Source: Clostridia bacterium (GTDB lineage Bacteria; Bacillota_A; Clostridia; Christensenellales; CAG-138). From it: DNA of 22,968 nt. Every line of letters begins with the position of its first letter. Positions within the stretch are counted from its first letter, which is position 1. Shown piece by piece: positions 6,997-15,698 of this stretch. Where the stretch lies: positions 1-22,968 of the forward strand of contig JAFZJT010000313.1 in the NCBI GenBank assembly GCA_017553815.1, read 5' to 3'. The notes beneath the pieces were generated by a model. The model was given only the letters and a program-made list of their open reading frames with translations, was not told the DNA's origin and ran no database searches. The position numbers and the translations under genes were made by a program.

Positions 6997-8013
6997 TTGC
7001 TTTATGAACTGATAAAACCGTATAGCTCGATCGCCACGATCGGAATGTGCAAGAACGCGGGCAAGACCACCGTGCTCAACAGCATTATCGAGGAATGCTT
7101 TGCGCGCGGCGAAACGCCCGCGCTGACCTCGATAGGGAGGGACGGCGAGCGCAGCGACGTCGTTACGAGCACTCAAAAGCCCGAGATCTTCGTTTATGAA
7201 GGCACGATAATTGCAACCGCGGAGGCGCTTCTCGTCCTTGGCGACATTTCAAGGGAAGTGCTCGATACCACCGGGATGCCCACGCCGATGGGCGAGGTGG
7301 TGATAATGAAGGCTTGCAGCGACGGGCTTGTTCAGATAGCGGGGCCGTCGATGACGGCGCAGCTGAAAACGCTCAAGGCGCGGCTTTTTGAGCTCGGCGC
7401 GAAAAGGGTGTTTATCGACGGCGCTCTGAGCCGAAAATCCCTCGCGATGCCCGCCGTCAGCGATTGTTGTATCCTTTCAAGCGGCGCGAGCTATGCGCGC
7501 GATATGAAAAAAACCGTTGAGGACACGGCGCATTCGGCGGCGCTGATGAGCCTTGAAAAAACGGAGCTCTTCGATGCGGGTATCGTTGAAAACGCGGCGT
7601 ATGAGGAAAAATTCATCGCGATAGGCGGTGACGGGGAACGCATCCCCCTTCAAAGCGCGAAGGACGCGGCGGAGCGCATACGCGCAGGCGGAATAAGCGC
7701 GCTTCTTGCCAAGGGCGGCGTCACGGATTCGGTTTTCGAGGCGCTCTTCGCGGCGGGAAGGCAACTTTCGGGGCTTGAGCTCGTTGTTGAGGACGGCAGC
7801 AGGCTGCTCGTGCGCGCGGCGAATCATCAAAAGCTTCTGCGCTCCGGCGCTTGCGTGCGCGTGCTGAATAAAACGCGGCTTGCCGCCGTAACGGTGAACC
7901 CATTCTCGGCTTACGGCGAACACTACGATAAAAATGCGTTCATCGATGCGGTGCGCGCGGCCATCCCCGCCGCTATACCCGTGGTGAACGTTAAGGATTG
8001 CGAATATGCTTGA
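6997..8013 (+). CDS. kamB: KamB-like aminomutase reactivase subunit (P-loop protein)
   Basis: The 338-aa product opens with a P-loop, GMCKNAGKTT (16-25), typical of the KamB family found with lysine 5,6-aminomutase and with ornithine aminomutase clusters. There it is thought to act with the MutS-like KamC in reactivating the B12 enzyme. A Walker-B-like RVFIDGA lies mid-protein. The start is probably TTG 6997, with GGAGG (6985-6989) seven nt upstream. ATG 6976 overlaps the -10 box and cannot be on the transcript, and ATG 6991 lies only one nt from the GGAGG. The stop overlaps the kamC start by 8 nt, so the two are co-translated. The assignment rests on motifs, order and memory of the family. 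No aminomutase gene is in the window. Confidence 0.72.
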   Translation: MLYELIKPYSSIATIGMCKNAGKTTVLNSIIEECFARGETPALTSIGRDGERSDVVTSTQKPEIFVYEGTIIATAEALLVLGDISREVLDTTGMPTPMGEVVIMKACSDGLVQIAGPSMTAQLKTLKARLFELGAKRVFIDGALSRKSLAMPAVSDCCILSSGASYARDMKKTVEDTAHSAALMSLEKTELFDAGIVENAAYEEKFIAIGGDGERIPLQSAKDAAERIRAGGISALLAKGGVTDSVFEALFAAGRQLSGLELVVEDGSRLLVRAANHQKLLRSGACVRVLNKTRLAAVTVNPFSAYGEHYDKNAFIDAVRAAIPAAIPVVNVKDCEYA

Positions 8014-9499
8014 TAAAAAACAGCTTTCGGATATAGGCTTTTCCTACGTCCTTGAAAGGCTTGAGCCCTGCTCGGCGCTCGGTGAGGAGCTCAAGCGCCG
8101 CGCCGCGCCGTACTCGGCGGACGATGGCGGAGCGCTCCTTCGCGAACTTGAAAACGTTGGGCTGCTTTTTGATGCCCTGAAGGCGGATCGCGAAAGCTTC
8201 TACCCGCTCGAGCGCGCGCTGATGCAGCTTAAGGACATACGCCGCTCGGTCGCAAACAGCAGGGAGATGACGCTCTCGGAGGTGGAGCTCTTCGAGATAA
8301 AGCGCTTTTTGATACTGCTTGAAGGGCTCGAAAAGGCCTGCGCTGAAATCCCCGTCATCGAAAAGCTAAACGATATCAGCATCTTTTCGATGAACGATGC
8401 TCTCATGATCCTCGATCCGGACGGCATGAGGGCGCAGATCTTCCGCCTTTCGGACAACTGCTCCGACGAGCTTCGGCTCATTCGCCGCGAAAGAAAGCGC
8501 GTGGACAACGCGCTTCGCAGCCTCGGCAGCGCGGTTTCCTCGGAAAGGGACGAGCTAACCGCGGAGCGAACGATCCTCGCCGCAAGGGAGGAAAACGAGG
8601 AGCAGCGGCTTCGCGGAATAATGACCAAGGCATTCTCCGAGCATGCGGAAACGCTCGAAGCGCTGATCGGCAGCATCGCGCGGCTCGACTTCGCGCTTGC
8701 AAAGGCGAAGCTGATGCTCGCGGAGGGCGGCTGCATACCGAGCATGGTTCCTTGCGAAGAGAATGCGGAGCTTGAGCTCGCAGCCATGGTGAATCCGATG
8801 CTCCGCGCCTTTTTAAAGGAGAAGGGGCGGCGCTTCACGCCCGTGTCCATCGCTCTTGATAAGGGCGCGGCGGTCATAACGGGCGCGAACATGGGCGGTA
8901 AATCCGTTGCCGTAAAGACCCTTGCGCTGAATGCGTATCTTGCGCTCTCGGGCTTCCCCGTTTTCGCCGAAAAAGCGGTTCTGCCGCTTCTTGGCGGCAT
9001 CCATCTTCTTTATGAAGACAGGGAGGACAGCCGCGGCGGCCTTTCGAGCTTCGGCGGCGAGATGACGAGGTTTGGCTCGATACTCGACTCCGTTTCCGAA
9101 AACCCCGACCAACTCGTTTTGCTCGATGAATTCGCGCGCGGAACGAACCCGAGCGAGGGCTCGGCGCTGGTTCGGGCGGCGGTGCGGTACTTCAACGATA
9201 AGCGCAACGCTTACGCGCTGATTACAACGCATTTTGACGACGTTGCAAACCTTGCCTCGCGGCATTATCAGGTCATGGGCCTCAAAAACGCGGACCCCGT
9301 CGAGCTCGAGGCGGCGCTCGCGGGAGCGGGCGAAGGAAGCGGCGCGTCGAAGAGCGAGCTACTCTCGCGCTTCATGGACTACGGCCTCTTCCGCGCCGAA
9401 AGCACCGAGAACCCGCCGAGGGACGCGCTCAAGATATGCAGAGCCCTGCGCGTTTCGAGCGAGTTCATGGGCTGCGTAGATATAGTTAATAGTGAATAA
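8006..9499 (+). CDS. kamC: KamC-like MutS-family ATPase (aminomutase reactivase)
   Basis: The 497-aa product carries the ATPase core of MutS proteins in its C-terminal half: Walker A GANMGGKS (293-300), a SSFGGEM signature (347-353), Walker B VLLDEFARGTNPSEG (371-385) and a TTHF H-loop (407-410). The N-terminal half is helical, with a charged, coiled-coil-like stretch at about 150-240. It lacks the mismatch-recognition domain of MutS and is much shorter than MutS (about 850 aa). With the KamB-like gene overlapping upstream it matches the KamB/KamC pair. The last residues (VNSE) and stop codon come from the intergenic repeat starting near 9485, so the native C-terminus may have been replaced. 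Confidence 0.75.
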   Translation: MLDKKQLSDIGFSYVLERLEPCSALGEELKRRAAPYSADDGGALLRELENVGLLFDALKADRESFYPLERALMQLKDIRRSVANSREMTLSEVELFEIKRFLILLEGLEKACAEIPVIEKLNDISIFSMNDALMILDPDGMRAQIFRLSDNCSDELRLIRRERKRVDNALRSLGSAVSSERDELTAERTILAAREENEEQRLRGIMTKAFSEHAETLEALIGSIARLDFALAKAKLMLAEGGCIPSMVPCEENAELELAAMVNPMLRAFLKEKGRRFTPVSIALDKGAAVITGANMGGKSVAVKTLALNAYLALSGFPVFAEKAVLPLLGGIHLLYEDREDSRGGLSSFGGEMTRFGSILDSVSENPDQLVLLDEFARGTNPSEGSALVRAAVRYFNDKRNAYALITTHFDDVANLASRHYQVMGLKNADPVELEAALAGAGEGSGASKSELLSRFMDYGLFRAESTENPPRDALKICRALRVSSEFMGCVDIVNSE

Positions 9500-9554
9500 T
9501 GAATAATGAATAGAGAATAGTGAATAGCTGAGGTTGAAATTCCTGCGGAATTTC
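9485..9554 (+). repeat. Intergenic hairpin repeat, copy 1
   Basis: Reiterated AGTGAATAAT/GAATAATGAATAG units (9491-9526) are followed by GAAATTCCTGCGGAATTTC (9536-9554), an 8-bp hairpin with a 3-nt loop. No T run follows, so it is not a standard terminator. The kamC stop lies within it. The remaining 39 nt to the next gene is AT-rich with an AGGAG site. Confidence 0.7.
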
Positions 9555-9593
9555 GTAAGATAAATAAATTTAATTTGAATTAGGAGAAACGAA

Positions 9594-10538
9594 ATGAAAA
9601 AGAACGCTCTGCGCATGATCGCGCTTATCTCAATCGTACTGATAGCCATGCTGGCTCTTACAAGCTGCTTCGGCATGATGGGCGAAACGCCCAAGGTCAC
9701 GAACGAGGAAACGAACGTGACCGTTCCATACGAGCAGCGCAAGCTCGGCTTCGTTCAGAACGCCTCCTCAGCTCAGGTAAACGTGGACACCCCGCTCGGC
9801 TTCTTCTGCTATGAGGATAATCAGTACCGCATCCTCACTCCGGACAGCAAGACCGATAAGCATGACGACAGCATCAGCTACACCGTAACGGTTTATAACG
9901 GCAAGAAGGCGGAGGGCGCGCAGCCCGCGGCCGGCGGAGTGAGCGAGGATCGCTCGAATAAGATCGCCGAGGGCATGGAGTATGCATATTCCATCAAGGA
10001 AAACGGCTATCTGTACATCAACAGCAAGGTGCTTGGCGACGTGGAGATCACCGCAAGGTGCGCAAACGGCAGCGCGGTCGGCTCGAGCGAGCCGCTCAAG
10101 TTCGAGGTAACTCCGCACAGCATTTCGCTCTTTGATATCATAATCGCGGGCATGGGTCTGTACCTGCTGTACAGCGCGATAGTCGGCAAGGGCAAGCTCT
10201 TCCAGAACGAATTCGTCAAGGAAGGCATGGAGGAGAAGCATAAAAAGACCGTTCGCATCACCTCGCTCGGCATCGGCATCCTGATGCTTGCGGCGGTCGC
10301 GATAGCGCTGTTTGACAAATACGGTCAGTACAGGATCGCAACGCTTATCATCTTCGGTCTGGTGCTCGTCGCGTTCATCATCTCTACTGTTCTTCTGCGC
10401 CGCTGCACCGATCAGGAGGCAAAGCGCAAGGCTATGAACGACCGCTATGCGGGGGGTGGCGCAAGAAAGCCCCCCGCCGCCGCGTTCATCTTCGATGAAA
10501 ATGAGCCCACCGTGGACGACATCGGCAAGAGTGAATAA
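9594..10538 (+). CDS. Membrane-anchored lipoprotein of unknown function
   Basis: The 314-aa product starts with a lipoprotein signal peptide: positive MKKN, a hydrophobic stretch, and lipobox LTSC with acylated cysteine C25. An extracytoplasmic region of about 150 residues follows (26-177) and seems beta-rich. Three predicted membrane helices come next (about 178-197, 221-240, 248-267), then a cytoplasmic tail with proline/alanine-rich and acidic parts. AGGAG lies seven nt before ATG. The final residues (KSE) and stop codon merge into intergenic repeat copy 2. It sits between kamC and an EIIC-like permease without evident functional link. I recognise no family. Confidence 0.75.
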   Translation: MKKNALRMIALISIVLIAMLALTSCFGMMGETPKVTNEETNVTVPYEQRKLGFVQNASSAQVNVDTPLGFFCYEDNQYRILTPDSKTDKHDDSISYTVTVYNGKKAEGAQPAAGGVSEDRSNKIAEGMEYAYSIKENGYLYINSKVLGDVEITARCANGSAVGSSEPLKFEVTPHSISLFDIIIAGMGLYLLYSAIVGKGKLFQNEFVKEGMEEKHKKTVRITSLGIGILMLAAVAIALFDKYGQYRIATLIIFGLVLVAFIISTVLLRRCTDQEAKRKAMNDRYAGGGARKPPAAAFIFDENEPTVDDIGKSE

Positions 10539-10579
10539 TGAATAGTGAATAGTTGTTGTTGAAATCCCTGGGGGATTTC
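10530..10579 (+). repeat. Intergenic hairpin repeat, copy 2
   Basis: GTGAATAATGAATAGTGAATAG leads via TTGTTGTT into GAAATCCCTGGGGGATTTC (10561-10579). Against copies 1 and 4 the stem has changed on both arms (TTCC/GGAA to TCCC/GGGA), so pairing is kept. The upstream lipoprotein gene ends inside it. Confidence 0.7.
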
Positions 10580-10664
10580 TCAAAATAAAAACCTTCATAT
10601 TCATCCGCCGAAAACGGCAAAACAAACGAATCACATTATCGCGCCGTGCGCGAAAAGGAGAAAT

Positions 10665-11762
10665 ATGGAAAAGCTGGCTAATTCAAAGCCCAAGAGCTTC
10701 GGCGAGGGTCTCAAATACTATGCCAACAGGTATTTTATCAAGGCGATGGGCGCTATGGCGAAGGGTATCTTCGCAACGCTTCTCATCGGAACGATACTCG
10801 CTCAGTTCGCGCGCATCCCGTGGGCAACGCTTCAGGATTTCCTGAATTACGTTGTGGGCGTCTGCCAAAATGGACACGTTATCGGCGGCGCTATCGGCGC
10901 GGCGATAGCGCTTGCGCTCGGTGCAAAGCCATTCACGCTCTGCTCCTCAATAGTCGCAGGCGCGATAGGCTACACCAGCGGCGCTGGCGGCGCGGGTCCC
11001 GTCGGCTCATACGTTGCTTCGCTTGTAAGCGTTGAAATGGGCAACCTCGTTGAGGGCAAAACCAAGGTCGATATCCTGCTCGTTCCCCTCGTTTCGATAC
11101 TGACGGGCGGCTTCATCGGGTATCTGCTCGGCGCACCCCTCGGCGCGTTCATGAAGTGGCTCGGCGAGGTCATCGGCCTTGCAACGCACATGTACCCGAT
11201 CCCGATGGGCATCGTTATGGCGGTTTCGCTCGGGCTTATACTGACAGCGCCGATATCGAGCGCGGCGATCGCGGCCATGATTTTCGTTATCGCGGAGGGC
11301 ATGGAGCCGGGCACCGCGGAAGGCATCCGCCTTGCGGCGGGCGCGGCGACCATCGGCTGCTGCTGCCACATGGTCGGCTTTGCGGCGGCAAGCTTCAAGG
11401 AGAACGGCTGGGGCGGCGTTGTTTCGCTCGGCCTCGGCACCTCGATGCTTCAGGTGCCGAACGTTATCCGCCATCCGCAGATACTGATACCACCGACCCT
11501 TGCAAGCGCGATACTCGGCCCCCTCGGCACGACCGTCTTCCGGATGAAGAATCTCGGCGTTTCGGGCGGCATGGGCACCTGCGGCTTCGTGGGTCAGATT
11601 GGCACCTTCACCACCATGCTCGGCGAGGGCACGGGCTGGCTTGAGATACTTTTAAAGGTGCTTCTGCTCCATATCGTTGCGCCCGCCGTGCTCGCGATAG
11701 TTTTCAGCGAGCTTATGCATAAGCTGGGCTGGATAAAGCGCGGAAGCATGACGCTTGAGTGA
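10665..11762 (+). CDS. Integral membrane protein, PTS EIIC-like (PF13303-type) family
   Basis: The 365-aa product is almost wholly hydrophobic, with about nine or ten predicted membrane helices separated by short Gly/Ala-rich loops. It resembles the PTS_EIIC_2 family: an early YFIKAMGAMAKGIFATLLIGT segment type, GG-AIG-AIA repeats, a PIPMGIVMA block and a GCCCHM-GFA motif. Members are annotated as PTS-like sugar permeases, but no EIIA or EIIB domain or gene is nearby, so phosphotransfer-coupled transport is unproven and the substrate unknown. AAGGAG lies four nt before ATG. The following gene is cysS after 46 nt. Confidence 0.72.
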   Translation: MEKLANSKPKSFGEGLKYYANRYFIKAMGAMAKGIFATLLIGTILAQFARIPWATLQDFLNYVVGVCQNGHVIGGAIGAAIALALGAKPFTLCSSIVAGAIGYTSGAGGAGPVGSYVASLVSVEMGNLVEGKTKVDILLVPLVSILTGGFIGYLLGAPLGAFMKWLGEVIGLATHMYPIPMGIVMAVSLGLILTAPISSAAIAAMIFVIAEGMEPGTAEGIRLAAGAATIGCCCHMVGFAAASFKENGWGGVVSLGLGTSMLQVPNVIRHPQILIPPTLASAILGPLGTTVFRMKNLGVSGGMGTCGFVGQIGTFTTMLGEGTGWLEILLKVLLLHIVAPAVLAIVFSELMHKLGWIKRGSMTLE

Positions 11763-11772
11763 GAAAAAGCGG

Positions 11773-11796
11773 ATAGTGAATAATTAAAAGTTGAGG
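11773..11796 (+). repeat. Intergenic repeat, partial copy 3
   Basis: ATAGTGAATAATTAAAAGTTGAGG resembles the 5' part of the repeat (AGTGAATAAT then GTTG), but the hairpin is absent. It lies between the EIIC-like gene and cysS and contributes the GAGG that may act as the cysS ribosome site. Confidence 0.45.
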
Positions 11797-11808
11797 ATAG
11801 AAAATAAA

Positions 11809-13218
11809 ATGGCAATAAGTAATTTCAATCTCTATAACACCCTGACAAAGCAGGTGGAGCCCTTCACCCCCCATGAGGAGGGCAAGGTCAGCATGTATAC
11901 CTGCGGCCCGACCGTCTATCATTTCGCGCATATCGGAAACCTTCGCAGCTATATCATGGAGGACGTGCTTGAAAAGTTCCTTCGCTATATCGGCTATGAC
12001 GTGAAGCGCGTTATGAACATTACGGACGTCGGCCATCTTGCGAGCGACGGCGACACCGGCGAGGACAAGATGGTGGCGGGCGCAAAGCGCGAGGGCAAGA
12101 GCGTGCTCGAACTTGCGAAGTTCTATGAAAAGGCGTTTTTTGAGGACTGCGCCGCGCTCAATATCAAGATGCCCGACGTGGTGGAGCCCGCAACGAACTG
12201 CATACAGGAATACATCGCGCTTATCGAGAAGCTGTTTGAAAACGGCTTTGCCTACGAAGCGGGCGGAAATATCTATTTCGACACTTCAAAATTAGATGAT
12301 TATTACGCGCTCACGGGGCACTCTTCGGACGATCTTCTCGTCGGCGTTCGCGATGACGTGGAGGCGGACGGCAACAAGCGCAATAAGTCCGATTTCGTGC
12401 TCTGGTTCACCAAGTCCAAATTCGATTCGCAGGAGCTCAAATGGGATTCCCCCTGGGGCGTTGGCTATCCGGGCTGGCATATCGAGTGCTCCGCGATCAG
12501 CATGAAGCATCTCGGCGAATATCTCGACATACACTGCGGCGGCGTGGACAATATCTTCCCGCACCACACCAACGAGATAGCGCAGAGCGAAGCGGCGATA
12601 GGGCATGAGTGGTGCCGCCATTGGTTCCACGTTCAGCACCTCAACGACCGCGAGGGCAAGATGAGCAAGTCCAAGGGCAATATCCTGACCGTTTCGGTCG
12701 TGCGCGAGCGCGGCTACGACCCGCTCGTCTACCGTATGTTCTGCCTGCAGAGCCATTATCGTAAGCCGCTCGAGTTCACCTTTGAAACGCTTGACAATTC
12801 CAAGGCGGCTTACGAAAGGCTGAAGAACCGCATCGCCGCGATCACGGACGAGGGCGAATTCGAGCAGGAGAGGTTCGACGAGTACCGCGAAAAGTTCATC
12901 GAAAACGTGGGCAACGACCTCAACACCTCGCTCGGTCTGACCGTGCTCTACGACGTGCTTAAGGCGGATATCTCCAGCAAGACCAAGCTCGCGCTCATAA
13001 ATGATTTCGACAGCGTGCTCTCGCTTGACCTCACCTCGGGCGAAAAGAACGAGCATTCGGACGAGCTTACCGAATACGTTGAGAAGCTTATAGCAGAGCG
13101 CGCCGAAGCGAAGAAGAATAAGGATTGGGCGCGCGCCGACGAGATAAGAAACGAACTCGCCGAAAAGGGCATAACGCTCAAGGACGGTAAGGAAGGCACG
13201 AGCTGGACCAAGGCGTGA
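11809..13218 (+). CDS. cysS: Cysteinyl-tRNA synthetase
   Basis: The 469-aa class I synthetase attaches cysteine to tRNA-Cys in the cytoplasm. Visible hallmarks are CGPTVY (C32, a zinc ligand), the HIGH-type box HIGN (41-44), WHIECSAI (C227), PHHTNEIAQSEA (251-262, with further zinc and substrate residues) and KMSKS (284-288). Length and domain order are normal for the family. ATG 11809 is chosen because the family begins just before the NLYNTLT segment. GAGG is 12 nt upstream, a weak site, and an upstream TTG at 11791 would only add six residues. It seems to stand at the head of the run DUF1385-prmC-GNAT-prfA. No T-box leader is present. Confidence 0.96.
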   Translation: MAISNFNLYNTLTKQVEPFTPHEEGKVSMYTCGPTVYHFAHIGNLRSYIMEDVLEKFLRYIGYDVKRVMNITDVGHLASDGDTGEDKMVAGAKREGKSVLELAKFYEKAFFEDCAALNIKMPDVVEPATNCIQEYIALIEKLFENGFAYEAGGNIYFDTSKLDDYYALTGHSSDDLLVGVRDDVEADGNKRNKSDFVLWFTKSKFDSQELKWDSPWGVGYPGWHIECSAISMKHLGEYLDIHCGGVDNIFPHHTNEIAQSEAAIGHEWCRHWFHVQHLNDREGKMSKSKGNILTVSVVRERGYDPLVYRMFCLQSHYRKPLEFTFETLDNSKAAYERLKNRIAAITDEGEFEQERFDEYREKFIENVGNDLNTSLGLTVLYDVLKADISSKTKLALINDFDSVLSLDLTSGEKNEHSDELTEYVEKLIAERAEAKKNKDWARADEIRNELAEKGITLKDGKEGTSWTKA

Positions 13219-13243
13219 TTATTGAAAAGATAAGGAGCAAATT

Positions 13244-14344
13244 ATGAGAAAATGCGCCGTGGGCGGTCAGGCCGTCATGGAAGGCGTTATGATGAAGTCC
13301 GAGGAGGGCATCGCGATGGCGGTGCGCCGTGCGGACGGAAAGATAGTAGCAAGCTACAATAAGCAGACGACGCGCGCGAAGAAGGGAACCTTTTTTGGGC
13401 TTCCCATCGTGCGCGGCGTTGTGGCGCTGTTTGAATCGCTCGCAACGGGCATGAAGACCACCACAGAATCCGCAAAGATGTACGGCGAGGACGCGTTTGC
13501 CGACGAGGAGCCGTCCAAATTCGAGAAATGGCTCGCCAAGACCTTCGGAAAGAGCGTTGAAAACATAGTTATCGGCGTTGCCGCGGTGCTCGGCATCCTG
13601 CTTGCGGTGGGGCTGTTCATGTTCCTGCCCCAGCTCATCGCTTCGCTGATATTCGGCGAGGGCAAGAGCGTTTGGCGCTCGCTCGTTGAGGGTCTTCTGC
13701 GCGTTGCGATATACGTAGGGTATCTGCTTGCCGTGTCGGGCATCAAGGATATGCGCCGCATCTTCATGTACCACGGCGCGGAGCATAAGACCATCTCCTG
13801 CTACGAAGCGGAGGACGTGCTCGACCCCGCGCACGCGATGAAGCATACCCGCCTGCACCCGAGGTGCGGCACGAACTACCTCTTCCTCGTTATGGCGGTA
13901 TCGATATTCGTTTTGACCGTTGTGGACGTGGTTTTCCAGTACGGCTTCCATATAAATATCGCGAATAAATTGCTTGCGTTCCTCTTTAGATTCGGAACGA
14001 GGATTTTGCTTCTGCCCCTTATCGCGGGTCTGAGCTACGAGATCCTTAGGTGGGCGGCCAAGCGCGATAATCTTTTCACAAGGATAGTTCGTGCGCCGGG
14101 CATGGGGCTTCAGTACATAACCACCAAGGAGCCCACCGAGGACATGATCGAGGTCGCGATGGCGGCGTTCTATATCGCGATGGGCGAGCGCACACCCGAA
14201 TACTACAACGACCTTGCCGACGCGCCGGAGGACGATGAAGGCGAAGTCGAGAGCGTTATCGTGGACGTTGAGCCTATTGAATCGGCGCATGATACCGAAG
14301 CCGCCGAAGATGCGCAAACCGAATCCGAGGGAGCGGACGAATGA
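13244..14344 (+). CDS. DUF1385 (YqhQ-type) membrane protein
   Basis: The 366-aa product shows the conserved blocks of DUF1385: GGQAVMEGVMM (7-17), YHGAEHKTISCYE (176-188) and HPRCGTNYLFLV (205-216), along with four or so membrane helices (about 107-136, 150-165, 212-231, 243-263). The family is widespread next to prmC and prfA in Clostridia and its biochemical role is not established, as far as I know. The C-terminal 40 residues (325-366) are strongly acidic. AAGGAG lies six nt before ATG. The stop overlaps the prmC start by four nt (ATGA), indicating coupled translation. Confidence 0.92.
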   Translation: MRKCAVGGQAVMEGVMMKSEEGIAMAVRRADGKIVASYNKQTTRAKKGTFFGLPIVRGVVALFESLATGMKTTTESAKMYGEDAFADEEPSKFEKWLAKTFGKSVENIVIGVAAVLGILLAVGLFMFLPQLIASLIFGEGKSVWRSLVEGLLRVAIYVGYLLAVSGIKDMRRIFMYHGAEHKTISCYEAEDVLDPAHAMKHTRLHPRCGTNYLFLVMAVSIFVLTVVDVVFQYGFHINIANKLLAFLFRFGTRILLLPLIAGLSYEILRWAAKRDNLFTRIVRAPGMGLQYITTKEPTEDMIEVAMAAFYIAMGERTPEYYNDLADAPEDDEGEVESVIVDVEPIESAHDTEAAEDAQTESEGADE

Positions 14345-15168
14345 CCGTTCGTGAGGCGCTTAGTTGGGCGAAAGAGGCGCTTAGTACCGTCAGCGGCGAG
14401 GATGCCGCGGTGGACGCACGCGAGCTCGTTTCGCTTGTCGTCGGGCGAAGGGTCCGCGGAGCGGACGATGCCGCAGAACTGACCGAAGTGCAGCAAAAAA
14501 CGCTTGAAGCCGCTATAAAACGCAGGCTTGCGCATGAGCCGCTTCAGCATATCCTCGGCGAATGGGATTTCATGGGGCTGACCTTTACCGTTTCGCCCGA
14601 TGTGCTTATCCCGAGGCAGGATACGGAAATGCTTGCCGAGGAAGCCGAAAGGCTTATCGCCGCGCGCGGATACAAAAGCCTTCTTGATATCTGCACGGGC
14701 TCGGGCTGTATAGGCATCACGCTTCAAAAGCGAACGGGCATACGCCCCGCGCTTTCCGATATAAGCCCCGCCGCGCTCGAAATTGCGAAAAAGAATGCGG
14801 AAAACCTCGGCGCGGAGTGCGAATTAGCGCAGAGCGATCTTTTCGCGGCGTTTAAGGGAAGAAAGTTCGACCTTATCACCGCAAACCCGCCGTATATCCC
14901 GTCCCGCACGGTGAAAACGCTTTCCGAGGAAGTGCAAAGGGAGCCGATGCTCGCGCTCGACGGCGGCGAGGACGGGCTCGACCTCTATCGGAGGATTGCA
15001 GAAAGCTTTAGGGAACATCTGAACGATGGCGGTGCGCTGCTTATGGAGATAGGTTTCGATCAGGGCGAAAGCGTGCCCGCATTGTTTCGTGGCGCGGAAG
15101 GGATGAGCGTCAAGGTGCTGAAGGATCTTGCGAAAAATGACCGCGTTGTTTCGGTAACGCTTGAATAA
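14341..15168 (+). CDS. prmC: Release factor N5-glutamine methyltransferase
   Basis: The 275-aa enzyme transfers a methyl group from S-adenosylmethionine to the glutamine of the GGQ motif in release factors. Seen here are the family's PLQHILGEWDF (67-77) and LIPRQDTE (89-96) segments, the SAM-binding LDICTGSGCIGI (115-126), and the catalytic NPPY (182-185). Length is standard. The start overlaps the DUF1385 stop. Its substrate PrfA is encoded two genes downstream, so enzyme and target are probably co-expressed. Confidence 0.95.
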   Translation: MTVREALSWAKEALSTVSGEDAAVDARELVSLVVGRRVRGADDAAELTEVQQKTLEAAIKRRLAHEPLQHILGEWDFMGLTFTVSPDVLIPRQDTEMLAEEAERLIAARGYKSLLDICTGSGCIGITLQKRTGIRPALSDISPAALEIAKKNAENLGAECELAQSDLFAAFKGRKFDLITANPPYIPSRTVKTLSEEVQREPMLALDGGEDGLDLYRRIAESFREHLNDGGALLMEIGFDQGESVPALFRGAEGMSVKVLKDLAKNDRVVSVTLE

Positions 15169-15182
15169 CAGGAGAGAACTAT

Positions 15183-15698
15183 ATGCTTATCATCAAAGAA
15201 ACCGAAAGGGACGATCTTGAAAACACGAGAAGGCTTTGGGCGGACGGCGAGGTGATGAAATTCGTCGGCTTCCCGAACGGGCTTACAAAAAGCGCGGAGG
15301 ATATGCGGCGCTGGCTGGAGCGCATCGAAGCGCACCGTCCCCAAGTGAACCATTTCTCAATCTATGAGGATGACGCTTACTGCGGCGAAGCGTTCTACGC
15401 GATAGACGCTTTCACGGGCAGAGCCGCGCTGGACATAAAGCTTTTCGGCGAGGCAAGGGGAAGGGGCATAGGCAGAAGCGGCCTTCTTCACGCTGTAGGG
15501 GAAGCCTTTGAAAACGGTGCGGAGCTTGTTTACGTCGACCCAAACCCAGAAAACGAGCGCGCGCTGAAGCTGTATGAAAGCATCGGCATGGTAAAGAAGG
15601 ATATGCCCGATGAGCTCAGGGATCCCGATTATCCCGGTTTTCTGTATTATGAATTATCGGCGGAAGAATATGAGGAGCTGTTTACGGAAGGTGAATAA
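15183..15698 (+). CDS. GNAT-family N-acetyltransferase
   Basis: The 171-aa protein has the GNAT fold signature: acetyl-CoA-binding loop RGRGIG (92-97), followed by helix and a [19 protein letters not shown] strand-helix segment (118-136) typical of motif B. The substrate cannot be read from sequence; RimJ/RimL-like protein acetylation is one option and small-molecule acetylation another. GGAG lies eight nt before ATG. The stop shares one base with the prfA start (TAATG), so it is embedded in the prmC-prfA translation-termination unit. Confidence 0.88.
   Translation: MLIIKETERDDLENTRRLWADGEVMKFVGFPNGLTKSAEDMRRWLERIEAHRPQVNHFSIYEDDAYCGEAFYAIDAFTGRAALDIKLFGEARGRGIGRSGLLHAVGEAFENGAELVYVDPNPENERALKLYESIGMVKKDMPDELRDPDYPGFLYYELSAEEYEELFTEGE

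Noticed and set aside
9491..9526. Reiterated GAATAAT/GAATAGT units as a CRISPR or minisatellite array
   Set aside because: The units are too short and have no spacers. They are the 5' part of the intergenic hairpin repeat.
11929..11940. HIGN in place of HIGH in CysRS
   Set aside because: HIGN is a common natural variant in cysteinyl-tRNA synthetases and is not unusual.
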